The notes beneath the pieces are model-generated. The model saw nothing but the letters and a program-made list of their open reading frames with translations, searched no databases and was not told the DNA's origin. DNA of 6,387 nucleotides from JAZDLO01 sp043801935 (GTDB taxonomy: Bacteria > Actinomycetota > Thermoleophilia > RBG-16-64-13), in the NCBI GenBank assembly GCA_043801935.1, contig JAZDLO010000132.1:1-6387 (forward strand), written 5' to 3'. Position numbers and translations under genes: made by a program. Below, in pieces: positions 5,567-6,387 of this stretch. How positions within the stretch are numbered: position 1 is the stretch's first letter; each line of letters begins with the position of its first letter.

Positions 5567-6316
5567 TCAACCGCGGCCGATCAGCGGCATGTTTGTCGCC
5601 ATCAAAGTCATGAACTGGACGTTTGCGTCCAGCGGAAGGTCCGCCATGTACAGTACAGCGTCGCTGACGTGTCGCAAGCCGATCTGAGGCTCGGCCAAGA
5701 TCGAACCATCGGCCTGCAGAGCACCTTTGCTGAAAGCGTCCGAAAGCTCCGTGACCGCATTTCCAATATCGATCTGGCCGCAGGCCACGCCATGTGCTCG
5801 CCCCTCGAGCGAAATCGCCTTGGTAAGACCCGTGATCGCATGCTTGCTCGCGGTGTAGGCGATGGCGTGTGGTCGCGGGACTTGGGCCGATACAGAGCCG
5901 TTGTTGATGATGCGGCCACCCTTCGGCCGCTGCTCCTTCATCGTCCGGAAGGCTTCTCGCGCACAAAGAAAGGCGCCCGTCAGATTGGTATCCACGACGA
6001 GCCGCCATTGCTCAAGCGACATATCCTCTATCGGAGCTGACGCACCAAAGGTGCCGGCGTTCTTGAACAGGACGTCGATTCGGCCTAGTTCTTTGCGAGC
6101 ATGCTCGAAGAGGTGTTCCACTGAAGCCTCTTGCGTAACGTCTGTCGGCACCACGAGCCCTTGGGACTCATAGCCCGCCAGTGTCGCAAGGAGAGCTTGC
6201 TCTCGGCGCCCACCCAACACCACTCGATAGCCCGAGCCGAGAAATGCGACGGCAACAGCCCGTCCTATGCCGGAACCCGCGCCCGTGACGAGGGCGACGC
6301 GGCCATCCTGTTTCAC
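5567..6316 (-). CDS. SDR family NAD(P)-dependent oxidoreductase
   Basis: This is a cytoplasmic classical short-chain dehydrogenase/reductase of 249 residues, the normal length. Its Rossmann fold binds NAD(P) and it interconverts an alcohol and a carbonyl; the substrate cannot be told. The cofactor motif TGAGSGIG is at 11-18. GGRR (35-38) after the second strand suggests NADP(H) preference. D59 follows in PTDVT. The usual NNAG reads KNAG (85-88). N111 and the catalytic S141, Y154 and K158 (YTASK, 154-158) are present with the standard 13-residue Ser-Tyr spacing. QIDIGNAVTE (181-190) replaces the common PG-V-T loop, as in some SDR subgroups. The start is GTG6316, supported by AGGTGG four bases upstream. 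The gene is convergent with the transpeptidase gene and no partner is visible at the window edge. Confidence 0.95.
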   Translation of the reverse strand: MKQDGRVALVTGAGSGIGRAVAVAFLGSGYRVVLGGRREQALLATLAGYESQGLVVPTDVTQEASVEHLFEHARKELGRIDVLFKNAGTFGASAPIEDMSLEQWRLVVDTNLTGAFLCAREAFRTMKEQRPKGGRIINNGSVSAQVPRPHAIAYTASKHAITGLTKAISLEGRAHGVACGQIDIGNAVTELSDAFSKGALQADGSILAEPQIGLRHVSDAVLYMADLPLDANVQFMTLMATNMPLIGRG

Positions 6317-6320
6317 TAAC

Positions 6321-6326
6321 CCACCT
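6321..6326 (-). promoter_or_regulatory. Shine-Dalgarno supporting the GTG start of the SDR gene
   Basis: The minus strand reads AGGTGG, then GTTA, then the GTG at 6316. A second AGGT lies just upstream (6330 to 6327). No other in-frame start is better placed. Confidence 0.65.
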
Positions 6327-6355
6327 ACCTTTCCACTCAGTGTCCGTGCTGGCAG

Positions 6356-6368
6356 GAGCGCCGCGCTC
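6356..6368. repeat. 13-bp palindrome upstream of the SDR gene
   Basis: GAGCGC-C-GCGCTC is a perfect 6+6 inverted repeat around one base, about 40 bp before the SDR start. It could be an operator half-site pair, or chance in GC-rich DNA. The remaining bases to the window edge show no recognisable gene. A minus-strand frame there ends at a TGA at 6337-6339 and could be the tail of an upstream gene, but too little is visible to judge. Confidence 0.25.
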
Positions 6369-6387
6369 TCGCCATAAGGCTTCCCCT

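Overview
The window looks like high-GC bacterial chromosome from a monoderm-type organism whose surface proteins are attached through S-layer homology (SLH) repeats. It also carries a tungsten/molybdenum aldehyde:ferredoxin oxidoreductase family (AOR) gene, a family common in anaerobes. A high-GC actinobacterial-type lineage (for example Coriobacteriia/OPB41-like or Geothermincolia-like) would fit, as would other high-GC SLH-bearing groups. This placement is an inference from gene content and base composition. I saw no rRNA, tRNA, CRISPR array, insertion sequence or phage gene.

Layout, left to right. (1) Positions 1-794, minus strand: the N-terminal 264 residues of an AOR family protein, running off the left edge. 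(2) Positions 795-960: a divergent control region with a strong Shine-Dalgarno, a plausible promoter for the AOR gene and three perfect dyads. (3) Positions 961-1422, plus strand: a single-domain SRPBCC ligand-binding protein, whose end overlaps the next gene tail-to-tail by 24 bp. (4) Positions 1399-3213, minus strand: a lipoprotein that fuses a glucose/sorbosone-dehydrogenase-type beta-propeller to three SLH repeats. (5) Positions 3367-3828, minus strand: a secreted, probably lipidated DUF3465 protein. (6) Positions 3829-4141: a 313-bp divergent gap containing two strong ribosome-binding sequences in front of a seven-codon mini-ORF that overlaps the DUF3465 start. (7) Positions 4142-5476, plus strand: a secreted L,D-transpeptidase with SLH repeats, a peptidoglycan-binding domain and a YkuD catalytic domain. 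(8) Positions 5477-5566: a short convergent gap with a perfect hairpin. (9) Positions 5567-6316, minus strand: a short-chain dehydrogenase/reductase. (10) Positions 6317-6387: its upstream region.

How the parts relate: genes 4, 5 and 7 are all exported cell-envelope proteins, two of them with SLH anchors, so the middle of the window is a small envelope cluster. The transpeptidase would modify the peptidoglycan to which SLH-bound proteins attach indirectly. The sugar dehydrogenase would oxidise aldoses or related substrates at the surface. The AOR protein, SRPBCC protein and SDR are cytoplasmic and have no evident pathway link to that cluster. I found no clear undescribed multi-gene system. 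The most notable points are the lipoprotein/dehydrogenase/SLH fusion, the paired dyads over the AOR promoter, and the ATGA-coupled mini-ORF ahead of the DUF3465 gene.
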